Source of the DNA: Knufia peltigerae
Taxonomy: Eukaryota; Ascomycota; Eurotiomycetes; Chaetothyriales; Trichomeriaceae
Assembly: GCA_030247855.1 (NCBI GenBank)
Contig: JAPDRN010000092.1
Location: 62,001 to 126,000 of the forward strand
Reading direction: 5' to 3'
DNA length: 64,000 nt
A program made the translations under genes and the position numbers. Below, piece after piece: positions 52,141-59,642 of this stretch. The notes beneath the pieces are model-generated. The model was not told where the DNA came from and did no database searches. It saw nothing but the letters and a program-made list of their open reading frames with translations. Positions within the stretch are counted from its first letter, which is position 1. Each line of letters begins with the position of its first letter.

Positions 52141-53352
52141 TTACCAGAAGAACTGCGCGCGGGCTTCCAGGATGTTCGGATCGTCGTTGACGAAACCACG
52201 GGCGCTCGAGCTGTACTTCTTGCTGTCGACCATCACGTAGTTGAGCATCAGCTTGAAGTTCGAGCGCCAGTACCAGTTGGCGCCGACGGTCCAGATGTCC
52301 ATCTTGCCGCCGAGCACGCCATCGACGATCGGCGGACGGCCGGCCACCGGGTTGGCGGCGAGGTTGCCGTCGTTCAGATCCATGTGGTCATAGCGCACGC
52401 CCAGCTGCCACTGGCCGCCGGCCGGGTTGTTCGGCAGGCCGGTGCCCGGCGTGCCACCCTTGTAGCTCCAGGTCTCGCCGGTGACGTTCCACACGCCGCT
52501 GACGTAGTAGCCGTCACTGGTGTAGTTGTCGTTGACCAGGCGCTTGGCCTTGCTGGTGTAGTACTCGGCCTGGGCCTTGAACGGGCCCTGGAAGTACATC
52601 GCTTCGGCGCCAATGGTGCTGACGCGATCGGTGTCGATCATGTTGCCACTGTCGACCAGGCGCACGGTGGCCAGGTCGGCGTTGGGACGGGCGCGCACGC
52701 GCAGGGTGTCCGCGTCGGTGTCGTAGTCGACATAGCTCAGGCCGAAGTGCAGGACCTGGCCCTTCTCGTTGATCGGCGCCCAGGTGCCGCGCGCGCCGTA
52801 GCCGCTGCCGTGGGCAAGGTTGCGGGTCAGCTCGCGGCCGAAGGCGCTGGCGGTCACCGACCAGTTGTCCTGGCCGTAGCTATAGGCACCGCCGAGGCGA
52901 CGGGCGACGGCGTAGGTGTTGGTGACTGCAGCCTTGGAGATGAAGTCGTTGTTCTTGGTGCTGGACAGTTCTTCCAGGCTGTTGGGCTGCTTGAACTGGC
53001 CGACCTGGATGAAGTGGCTGGCATTGCCCAGCAGCTTGTACTTCACGTTGGTGTCGAGGAACTTGTCGGCCTTGGCGTCATAGCCGACCACCCACTCCAC
53101 GTTGCCCGGGCCTTTGCCCTTCAGCACCAGCTCGGCGCGACGCAGTTCGAATTCGCTGTTCTTGCCGTTGCCGGCGTCACCGCCGTTGAGGTCCACGACG
53201 TCATTGTCGTACCAGTTGCCGTCGGCCTGGACCAGGCCTTCGAAGGTGATTTCCGAACCGCCGATCACATCGATGGCGACTTCAGCGTGGGCGGCCGGCA
53301 CATACAGCGCAGCAGCCACGGCGACCGTCAGGAGTTGGTGATGCAGTTTCAT
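52141..53352 (-). CDS. oprP: Phosphate/polyphosphate-selective porin (OprP/OprO family)
   Basis: A 403-residue outer-membrane beta-barrel. The signal peptide ends AAHA|EV. It contains FEGLVQADGNWYDND, FELRRAELVLKGKGPGNVEWVVGYDAK and DTNVKYKL, hallmarks of the OprO/OprP family, and ends in an aromatic residue (AQFFW), as barrel proteins do. It should allow phosphate across the outer membrane under starvation. The Pho-box array at 53395-53423 supports PhoB control. OprP and OprO cannot be told apart here. Confidence 0.94.
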   Translation of the reverse strand: MKLHHQLLTVAVAAALYVPAAHAEVAIDVIGGSEITFEGLVQADGNWYDNDVVDLNGGDAGNGKNSEFELRRAELVLKGKGPGNVEWVVGYDAKADKFLDTNVKYKLLGNASHFIQVGQFKQPNSLEELSSTKNNDFISKAAVTNTYAVARRLGGAYSYGQDNWSVTASAFGRELTRNLAHGSGYGARGTWAPINEKGQVLHFGLSYVDYDTDADTLRVRARPNADLATVRLVDSGNMIDTDRVSTIGAEAMYFQGPFKAQAEYYTSKAKRLVNDNYTSDGYYVSGVWNVTGETWSYKGGTPGTGLPNNPAGGQWQLGVRYDHMDLNDGNLAANPVAGRPPIVDGVLGGKMDIWTVGANWYWRSNFKLMLNYVMVDSKKYSSSARGFVNDDPNILEARAQFFW

Positions 53353-53394
53353 GGAGAGGAGCCTTGCAGGCAGGTGGGAAGATGCGCGCAGGCT

Positions 53395-53423
53395 AAAACG
53401 TGAAGATTGCGTAAATGTGACAG
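53395..53423 (-). promoter_or_regulatory. Pho box upstream of the OprP-like porin
   Basis: On the minus strand, CTGTCAC-attt-ACGCAAT-cttc-ACGTTTT: three 7-base units at 11-base period, the first matching the PhoB half-site closely. It ends 43 bases before the porin ATG. Confidence 0.65.
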
Positions 53424-53518
53424 TTCGCGCACGACCGCGATCCGCCGCAGGCCCCGTCACGGCTGGGCCCGCCATTGAAACCGGTTACGTATGACGCCCG
53501 GATTGCGCCCCGGTTGCA

Positions 53519-53575
53519 GTAGCTCCACGCCATGCGTGGATGGTTTTTCCGCAGATCCACGCCACGCGTGGATGT
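53519..53575. repeat. Two SMAG-type hairpins downstream of nth
   Basis: Hairpins tccacgc/gcgtgga at 53519-53542 (GTAG head) and 53552-53575, between nth and the porin promoter. Confidence 0.7.
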
Positions 53576-53580
53576 CATCG

Positions 53581-54270
53581 TCACTCCGCGAGGGTCTTGT
53601 CCTTGAACCGGCAAAGATCGGCAATCACGCACCCCGGGCAATCCGGTTTGCGTGCTTTGCACACGTACCGTCCGTGCAGGATCAGCCAGTGGTGCGCATC
53701 CAGCAGGAACTCGGCGGGAATCGCTTTGACCAATCGGTCTTCGACCTCGCGCACGTTCTTTCCTGGCGCAAGCCCGGTGCGGTTGGCGACACGGAAGATA
53801 TGCGTGTCCACCGCCATCACCGGTTCGCCGAAGGCGGTGTTGAGCACCACGTTGGCGGTCTTGCGACCGACACCGGGCAGGGCCTCCAGTGCATCGCGAT
53901 CGCGTGGCACTTCGCCGCCGTGCTTCTCCAGCAGCAGCGCGCAGGTGGCGATCACGTTCTTCGCCTTCGCGTTGAACAGGCCGATGGTGGCGATGTACTT
54001 CTTCAGTCCCTCTTCGCCCAGGGCGAGGATTTTCGCCGGCGTGTTGGCAACCGGGAACAGGCGACGGGTGGCCTTGTTGACGCCGACGTCGGTGGCCTGC
54101 GCCGACAGTGCGACCGCCACCAGCAGTTCGAAGGGAGAGCTGTATTCCAGCTCGGTCTTCGGATGCGGGTTGAGTTCGCGCAGGCGGGTGAACATTTCCA
54201 CCACGTCGGCACGCGGCATCGTATTGCCGCGGCGCGCTGGTGCGCGCGCGGTCTTCTTCGCGGTCGCCAT
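53581..54270 (-). CDS. nth: Endonuclease III
   Basis: A 229-residue DNA glycosylase/AP lyase that removes oxidised pyrimidines. The helix-hairpin-helix and catalytic Lys are in LPGVGRKTANVVLNTAF, the catalytic Asp in VDTHIFRVANR, and the [4Fe-4S] ligands follow the C-X6-C-X2-C-X5-C pattern near the C-terminus. A basic ~17-residue N-terminal extension precedes the usual start (MPRADVVEMF). The ATG at 54270 overlaps the upstream gene's stop by one base (TAATG). Confidence 0.97.
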   Translation of the reverse strand: MATAKKTARAPARRGNTMPRADVVEMFTRLRELNPHPKTELEYSSPFELLVAVALSAQATDVGVNKATRRLFPVANTPAKILALGEEGLKKYIATIGLFNAKAKNVIATCALLLEKHGGEVPRDRDALEALPGVGRKTANVVLNTAFGEPVMAVDTHIFRVANRTGLAPGKNVREVEDRLVKAIPAEFLLDAHHWLILHGRYVCKARKPDCPGCVIADLCRFKDKTLAE

Positions 54271-54623
54271 TACTGCTCCTTGCCGACGGCGCGGGCCTTG
54301 GCCCGGGCGAGGATGGCGGCCGCTGCGGCAGGCAGGGCGGGTTTGACGTCCGGTGCCGGCGCGGGCGTCCGCCGCGCATCACGCTCGGCCTCGCGGCGGG
54401 CCAGACGCACCTCGCGTGCGCGGAAACGTTCGCGCGCGGCCCACGCACGCTGCAGCTGCAGCTGCATCCGGCAGAGGCGGTCGGGCAGGTCAGGATGATC
54501 TGGCAACAGTCGATCATCGCCAGCGCGCACGACGTAGTCCATCAGTCCCGCCTGCAGGGCGCCATCGGGATCGTCTGCCTGGACCCGGGCGAACAGCAGC
54601 ACGGGGTTGGGTCGGGATGCCAT
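54270..54623 (-). CDS. Conserved hypothetical protein between enoyl-CoA hydratase and nth genes
   Basis: A 117-residue, strongly charged protein. The N-terminal part (PNPVLLFARVQADDPDGALQ) may be folded. The rest is an Arg/Glu-rich helix (RERFRAREVRLARREAERD) and an Ala/Pro-rich tail. No membrane segment and no family that I recognise. It is packed into an operon: start four bases after the hydratase stop, stop overlapping nth by one base. Confidence 0.72.
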   Translation of the reverse strand: MASRPNPVLLFARVQADDPDGALQAGLMDYVVRAGDDRLLPDHPDLPDRLCRMQLQLQRAWAARERFRAREVRLARREAERDARRTPAPAPDVKPALPAAAAAILARAKARAVGKEQ

Positions 54624-54627
54624 GGCG

Positions 54628-55422
54628 TCAGCGGTTCTGGAAAGCGGGAGGACGGCGCTGCAGGAAGGCGCTGGTGCCTTCGCGCATGTCTTCGGTGGCG
54701 AACAGCAGACCGAACTGCGCACTTTCGTATTCCAGGCCGGCGTCCAGGCTGCATTCGCCGCCCACGTGCACCGCGTCGAGCAGGCCACGCAGGGCCAGCG
54801 GCGCCGACTGTGCCAGCTGCCGGGCCAGGGCCTGCACGCGGGCGTCGAGCCCGGCGGCGGGCACCACCTCGTTGACGATGCCCAGGGCCAGTGCGCGTGC
54901 GGCGTCGATCGGGGTGCCCAGCAGGCACAGCTCCAGCGTGGCCGCCCGACCACACAGGCGCAGCAGGCGCTGGCTGCCGCCGAAGCCAGGAATCAGGCCG
55001 AGATTGATCTCCGGCTGGCCGACCTTGGCGGAATCGGCGGCGATGCGCAGATGGCAGGCCATGGCCAGTTCCAGCCCGCCGCCCAGCGCAAATCCGTTCA
55101 CGCGGGCGATCACCGGCTTGGGCATGCGTTCGATGCGGCGCATCAACGCTTGGCCGAGCAGGGAGAAATCACGTCCCTGAACCGCGCTCAATGTGTTCAT
55201 TTCCGCGATGTCGGCGCCGGCTACGAACGCCTTGGGGCCGGCGCCGGTCAGCACCACCACCCGTACCGCCGGGTCGGCGGCGGCGTCGCCAAACGCCTCG
55301 GCCAGGGCCTGCAGGGTGGCGGCATTGAGGGCGTTGAGCTTGTCCGGGCGTTGCACGGTAATGGTGCGGATGGCGCCGTCATCGCTGACGTCGACCGGGT
55401 GGGGAGTGGGGGCCTCGACCAC
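54628..55422 (-). CDS. Enoyl-CoA hydratase/isomerase family protein
   Basis: A 264-residue crotonase-fold enzyme. The oxyanion-hole segments are KAFVAGADIAEM and NGFALGGGLELAMACHLRIA; both catalytic glutamates of classical hydratases are present (GGLELAMA and GQPEINLGLIPGFGG), so true 2-enoyl-CoA hydratase activity is likely. The start is a GTG at 55422 with AGGAG seven bases before it. First gene of an operon with the hypothetical gene and nth; no beta-oxidation genes are adjacent. Confidence 0.92.
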   Translation of the reverse strand: MVEAPTPHPVDVSDDGAIRTITVQRPDKLNALNAATLQALAEAFGDAAADPAVRVVVLTGAGPKAFVAGADIAEMNTLSAVQGRDFSLLGQALMRRIERMPKPVIARVNGFALGGGLELAMACHLRIAADSAKVGQPEINLGLIPGFGGSQRLLRLCGRAATLELCLLGTPIDAARALALGIVNEVVPAAGLDARVQALARQLAQSAPLALRGLLDAVHVGGECSLDAGLEYESAQFGLLFATEDMREGTSAFLQRRPPAFQNR

Positions 55423-55588
55423 GGGAAACTCCTGGAACGTTAAAAAATAGTGAGATTGAACTCTGTAAACGCAGACAGGTCATAGCCTGCGTGGTGAGTA
55501 GCGGTTACACGTTGTGGCCGTTATCCTAACCCGTCGCCTCAGGGCGGCGCAGAACGTCCCTGAGTTACCACCCCTGGAGAACTGTTTG

Positions 55589-56290
55589 ATGAAGTTGCGT
55601 TCTATCGCGGTCGCCGTCGCGGCCCTGGCCCTGACGGGCAATGCCTTCGCCCAGGACATCGCGTCCGAGAAGGGCAAGCTGAGCTACTACTTCGGTTACG
55701 ACTACGGCAACAACCTGGCGGAGCTGACCGGTCGCGGTGAGCAGCTGGACATCAACTCGGTGGTGAAGGGTCTGCAGGACGCCTACGCCAAGAAGCAGCC
55801 GGCCATTACCGCCGAGCAGCTGAAGCCGGCCGTTGAAGCGTTCCAGAAGCGCGAGCAGGGCCGTGCCCAGGCCGCCAAGGCCGAGTACGAAAAGGCTGCT
55901 GCCGAAAACAAGACCAAGAGCGATCAGTTCATGGCGCAGAACAAGGCCAAGGCGGGCGTGCAGACCCTGCCGAGCGGCGTTCAGTACCGTGTGATCGAAG
56001 CCGGCAAGGGTGCCAAGCCGACCCAGGCCAGCACCGTGCAGCTGGAAGTGGCCGGTCCGTTCCCGTACGGCCAGCGCCCGGCCGAGGCTCGCCCGGCCCA
56101 GCAGATTCCGTCGATCAAGGTCAGCGAAGTCGAAATGAAGGCCATGCGCGAGACCCTGCTGCAGATGCCGGCTGGCTCGAAGTGGGAAGTGTCCCTGCCG
56201 CCGGATCAGGCCTATGGCGCCGACCCGCGCACCCCGTTCCCGCCGAACGTGGCTGTGCAGTTCGAGATCAAGCTGATCAGCGTCAAGTAA
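55589..56290 (+). CDS. Mip/FkpA-like periplasmic FKBP-type protein with divergent catalytic domain
   Basis: A 233-residue secreted protein: signal peptide ending NAFA|QD, N-terminal dimerisation helices of the Mip type (EKGKLSYYFGYDYGNNLAE), a long charged helix (residues ~85-120), then GVQTLPSGVQYRVIEAGKGAKP leading into an FKBP domain. That domain lacks the usual YTGxLxDGxxFDSS stretch and has instead a Pro/Arg/Ala-rich segment (PFPYGQRPAEARPAQQIP). The SKWEVSLPPDQAYG and FEIKLISV ends are kept. Chaperone function is more likely than prolyl isomerase activity. Confidence 0.88.
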   Translation: MKLRSIAVAVAALALTGNAFAQDIASEKGKLSYYFGYDYGNNLAELTGRGEQLDINSVVKGLQDAYAKKQPAITAEQLKPAVEAFQKREQGRAQAAKAEYEKAAAENKTKSDQFMAQNKAKAGVQTLPSGVQYRVIEAGKGAKPTQASTVQLEVAGPFPYGQRPAEARPAQQIPSIKVSEVEMKAMRETLLQMPAGSKWEVSLPPDQAYGADPRTPFPPNVAVQFEIKLISVK

Positions 56291-56311
56291 GAAGAAGCAG
56301 CGTCAACATCA

Positions 56312-56341
56312 ACGCGCCGGTGATCCCACCGGCGCGTTTTT
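56312..56341 (+). terminator. Rho-independent terminator after the Mip-like gene
   Basis: Perfect 11-bp stem ACGCGCCGGTG/CACCGGCGCGT with loop ATCC followed by T5, 21 bases after the stop. Confidence 0.88.
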
Positions 56342-56419
56342 GTTTCTGCGTCGCGCAGCCGTCGCGTTGATCCCATCCCAAATCCGGTCCATTCGCGCTA
56401 CTGTTGACCGGTGCAAATA

Positions 56420-57223
56420 ATGGAAGAAACGGCGCGTGCTGTCGCAAGCCCCTGCATCAACGTGTGCAAGCTGGATCACAACCGGCTCTGCGCCGGCTGC
56501 GGGCGGCATCTCGACGAAATTGCACGGTGGTCGTCGATGAGTGACAGCGAGCGGTCCCACATCCTGCACCGCGTGCTGCCCCTGCGCCAGCAACTGCAGC
56601 AGTCGCTGCGAGGTTCCCTGGCCGAACATGAGCGCCTGCTGCGTGCGCTGCATCCGCTGGCCGAGCCGCCGGCAGGCGATGGCTGGAACCGCAGTGAGCT
56701 GGATGATCTGCTGCCTCCCGGACCACCGGTCGAGGCAGCGGTGTTGGCTGGCATCGTGCCGCGTGCCAACGGGGCGCAGGTGATCCTGACCCGGCGTACC
56801 GAAACCCTGCGGCAACATGGTGGCCAAGTCGGTTTTCCCGGTGGCCGTACCGAGCCGGATGATCGTGATGCGCTGGCTGCAGCACTGCGCGAAAGCCAGG
56901 AAGAAATCGCCTTGGCGCCGACGCAGGTGCAGGCACTGGGTTATCTCGATCCGTTCGTGACCATCACCGGCTACCGGGTGACTCCGGTGGTGGCGGTGAT
57001 CGATCCTGATTTCGTGGCGGTCCCGCAGCCCAGCGAAGTGGCCGAGGTGTTCGAAGTGCCGCTGGACTACCTGATGGCTGCCGACAACCTGCGCCAGGTC
57101 GAAATCAACCATCGCGGCCGCGTCCGACATGTCCTGGAATACGGCTGGCCCGGCCAGCGCATCTGGGGCGCTACTGCGGCCATCCTCTACAACCTGCGTC
57201 GCCGCCTGGAGCAAGTGCAATGA
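56420..57223 (+). CDS. DUF1289-Nudix fusion, CoA pyrophosphatase family
   Basis: A 267-residue two-domain protein. Residues ~8-50 are a DUF1289 Cys motif (SPCINVCKLDHNRLCAGCGR, four Cys, probable metal site). From about residue 85 a Nudix hydrolase follows: TRRTETLRQHGGQVGFPGGR is the UPF0035 signature of CoA pyrophosphatases (NudL type), and the Nudix box continues RTEPDDRDALAAALRESQEE. It should hydrolyse CoA or its derivatives to 4'-phosphopantetheine and 3',5'-ADP. ATG 56420 or GTG 56411 may start it. The stop overlaps sseA (ATGA). Confidence 0.88.
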   Translation: MEETARAVASPCINVCKLDHNRLCAGCGRHLDEIARWSSMSDSERSHILHRVLPLRQQLQQSLRGSLAEHERLLRALHPLAEPPAGDGWNRSELDDLLPPGPPVEAAVLAGIVPRANGAQVILTRRTETLRQHGGQVGFPGGRTEPDDRDALAAALRESQEEIALAPTQVQALGYLDPFVTITGYRVTPVVAVIDPDFVAVPQPSEVAEVFEVPLDYLMAADNLRQVEINHRGRVRHVLEYGWPGQRIWGATAAILYNLRRRLEQVQ

Positions 57224-58122
57224 AGTTGATCGACCCGCCGTGGACCACCCTCGTTGATGTCGCGACCCTGGCTGCGGCCCTGGGCGACGGAGTACGCGTG
57301 GTCGATGCCCGCGCAACTGCAAGCACCGCCGTGCGCGTGGTCGACGCGCGTGCCTCGCTGGCCGATCCGCAGGCGGGCAATGGCCTCTACGCACAGGGAC
57401 ACATTCCCGGTGCGGTGCATGCCGATCTCAACCGCGACCTGTCCGACCTGACGCGGGTCGGCCATGGGCGCCATCCGTTGCCGGACAGCGATGCGTTCGC
57501 CGCGCGCCTGGGGCAATGGGGCATCGCCGCCGACACGCAGGTGGTGGTGTATGACGGCAGCGATGGCAGCATGGCCGCCGCGCGACTGTGGTGGCTGCTG
57601 CGCCTGATCGGGCACACGAAGGTGGCCGTGCTTGATGGCGGCATCGCTGCCTGGCAGGCCGCGGGCCAACCGTTGGCGACCGGCAGCAGCGAAGTCGCGG
57701 CGTTGCCGGCGTACCCGGGACGTTTTGATACCAGCCAGGTCGCCAGCGCGGACGAGATCGAATCACGCCTCAAGCATGCGCCGGGCTGGCTGGTCGACGC
57801 CCGCGCGGGCGAGCGTTTCCGTGGCGAGGTGGAGCCGCTGGACCCGGTCGCCGGCCACGTGCCGGGTGCGGTCAATCGACCGTTCGCGTTGAACGTGCTG
57901 GACGGCCGCCTGCGTGATGCGCAGGAACTGCGTGCCGAACTGCAGGGCGTGATCGGCAACCAGGACCCACAGCGCGTGGTCTTGATGTGCGGCTCGGGCG
58001 TGACCGCCTGCCATCTGCTGCTGGCGATGGAAAGTGCGGGCTTGTCTGGCGCACGCATCTATGCCGATTCATGGAGTGGCTGGGTCAGCGACAGCAGCCG
58101 CCCGGTGGCGACCGGCGCCTGA
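57220..58122 (+). CDS. sseA: 3-mercaptopyruvate/thiosulfate sulfurtransferase (tandem rhodanese)
   Basis: A 300-residue protein of two rhodanese domains. The active-site loop of the C-terminal domain is CGSGVTAC, the CG(S/A)GVT motif of mercaptopyruvate sulfurtransferases. Domain boundaries are marked by GHIPGAVHADLN and GHVPGAVNRPF. The N-terminal domain contains an imperfect internal duplication, VRVVDARATASTA followed by VRVVDARAS (57292-57354), that lengthens the first strand-loop by 13 residues. Overlaps the Nudix gene by four bases. Confidence 0.94.
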   Translation: MKLIDPPWTTLVDVATLAAALGDGVRVVDARATASTAVRVVDARASLADPQAGNGLYAQGHIPGAVHADLNRDLSDLTRVGHGRHPLPDSDAFAARLGQWGIAADTQVVVYDGSDGSMAAARLWWLLRLIGHTKVAVLDGGIAAWQAAGQPLATGSSEVAALPAYPGRFDTSQVASADEIESRLKHAPGWLVDARAGERFRGEVEPLDPVAGHVPGAVNRPFALNVLDGRLRDAQELRAELQGVIGNQDPQRVVLMCGSGVTACHLLLAMESAGLSGARIYADSWSGWVSDSSRPVATGA

Positions 58123-58150
58123 GCGAAGCGGGCTGGTCGATTTGACGTTC

Positions 58151-58173
58151 ATCCACGCATGGCGTGGATCTAC
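58151..58173. repeat. SMAG-type palindromic repeat (inverted)
   Basis: Hairpin atccacgc/gcgtggat ending in CTAC, in the 203-base gap between sseA and the convergent amidase gene. The rest of the gap shows no gene. Confidence 0.7.
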
Positions 58174-58325
58174 TGGCCACCGGTTCATATCTGGGGCAGA
58201 GCCCCCTGAGTCAGGGGGGCGGGGGTGTGGGAGCTGGTAAGTGGGGCCCGCGGTTCGCGCAGCGAAGCGTGGGAGCGACAGCGCGTATGCGATGGCGTGT
58301 ACCCAAGGCCCAGCCCTACCGGCCC

Positions 58326-58898
58326 TCACCCCAGTGGCTGCAGCGGCACCTTGGCCAGGATCCGCTGCCACGGGAACAACGGGCCCGGATCGCGCTTGCG
58401 CGCCACGGTCACCGCCGGGTCATCACTGGCCGGCACCTGCTCCAGGTCCAACTGGTCATGTCCGGCAATCCGCCGCAGCGACGGGTAACGAGCCACCAGT
58501 GCCTGCAGCAGCTGTTCCAGCGCCAGCAGCTGCGCTTCGGTATACGGCTCGTCCATCGCCTGATGGCGGCTGTCGAGCCAGTGCGGGTAGCGCCCCGAAT
58601 TGACCAGTTCGATGCCCACCGAATCGGCATTCATGCCGCGCACGTGGTGGGCGATGCGCTCCGGCGCCACGTACTGCACCACGCTGCCGTCGCGGTCGAT
58701 GTAGAAATGCCCGCTGTTGCCGGCGCCGCTGTCGTACAGCACGCGCTCGCCGTACTCCCGTGCGGTCGCCAGGTCGGGCAGTTCGGTGCAGTGGATCACC
58801 ACCATCGCCAGGCTGGATGGATCGCGCAGTGGCAGGCGGTCGTGGTAGGGCAGCGGCTGCAGCTGCAGCTGCAGGCCGGGCAGGAGCGGGTTGGGCAT
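58326..58898 (-). CDS. N-acetylmuramoyl-L-alanine amidase (Amidase_2/AmpD family)
   Basis: A 190-residue zinc amidase without signal peptide. Zinc ligands are His in MVVIHCTE, His in RRIAGHDQLD and Asp in KRDPGPLFPW; a catalytic Glu is in VGIELVNSG. It cleaves the lactyl-amide bond of muropeptides, probably in the cytosol as part of cell-wall recycling. AmpD homologues control L1/L2 beta-lactamase induction in S. maltophilia, but which paralogue this is cannot be decided here. It diverges from the hydrolase gene. Confidence 0.92.
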   Translation of the reverse strand: MPNPLLPGLQLQLQPLPYHDRLPLRDPSSLAMVVIHCTELPDLATAREYGERVLYDSGAGNSGHFYIDRDGSVVQYVAPERIAHHVRGMNADSVGIELVNSGRYPHWLDSRHQAMDEPYTEAQLLALEQLLQALVARYPSLRRIAGHDQLDLEQVPASDDPAVTVARKRDPGPLFPWQRILAKVPLQPLG

Positions 58899-58970
58899 TC
58901 GGCGATGCTAGCATTGCCGAATGAAACTGCCTTCCTTTCTGCTGTCGGTCCGCTCCGTGGGAGCGCACGC

Positions 58971-59498
58971 ATGAGCCGCGGTCACTGCATCCTGTCGCAC
59001 GGCTTCGAGAGCGGCCCGGAGGCGACCAAGGTCACCGCCCTGGCCGAGGTTGCCGAGCGCCTGGGCTGGACCCATGAACGCCCGGACTACACCGACCTGG
59101 ACGCAATGAGCGAGGTCAGCCGCGTTGGTGACGTGCGCACCCGCCTGCAGCGCCTGATCGAGCGCACGGCCGCTGCCGCTGCGCAGGGGCCGGTGGTGCT
59201 GGCCGGCTCCAGCCTGGGCGCCTACATCTCCGCCATTGCCTCGCTGCAGGTGCCGGTGGCCGGCCTGTTCCTGATGGTGCCGCCCACCACCATGGGCCCG
59301 ATGCCGGCGCTGGATGCCGCGCCGGTGCCGACCACGGTGGTGCAGGCCTGGCATGACGAGGTGGTGCCGGCCGCCGGAGTCATCGCCTGGGCGCAGGCGC
59401 GCTCGGCGCAGCTGCTGCTGGTGGACGATGGCCATCGCCTGGAACACCACGTGGAGGCATCCGCGCAGGCCTTCGAGCGCTTGCTGCGGCAGCTGTGA
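58971..59498 (+). CDS. YqiA-like alpha/beta-fold esterase
   Basis: A 175-residue alpha/beta hydrolase of the UPF0227/YqiA type. It begins CILSHGFESGPEATKV, has the nucleophile elbow AGSSLGAYIS, an acid in HDEVVPA and the catalytic His in DDGHRLEHH. YqiA has palmitoyl-CoA/p-nitrophenyl ester activity in vitro; the natural substrate is unknown. A 17-codon frame (58921-58974) ends in its ATGA start and may couple translation. Confidence 0.88.
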   Translation: MSRGHCILSHGFESGPEATKVTALAEVAERLGWTHERPDYTDLDAMSEVSRVGDVRTRLQRLIERTAAAAAQGPVVLAGSSLGAYISAIASLQVPVAGLFLMVPPTTMGPMPALDAAPVPTTVVQAWHDEVVPAAGVIAWAQARSAQLLLVDDGHRLEHHVEASAQAFERLLRQL

Positions 59499-59642
59499 AG
59501 CCCGGGCGCACGGCGCGCCCGCCCGCATTGACTACAATGGCAGCCCCGCCGCCTCCGGCGCGGGCCTGCCGGCCGTGCCTACGGCCCTCCCTTCCGAATG
59601 GCCCGGACCCCTGCCGTGCCTGACCACCTGCGAACCGATCCC

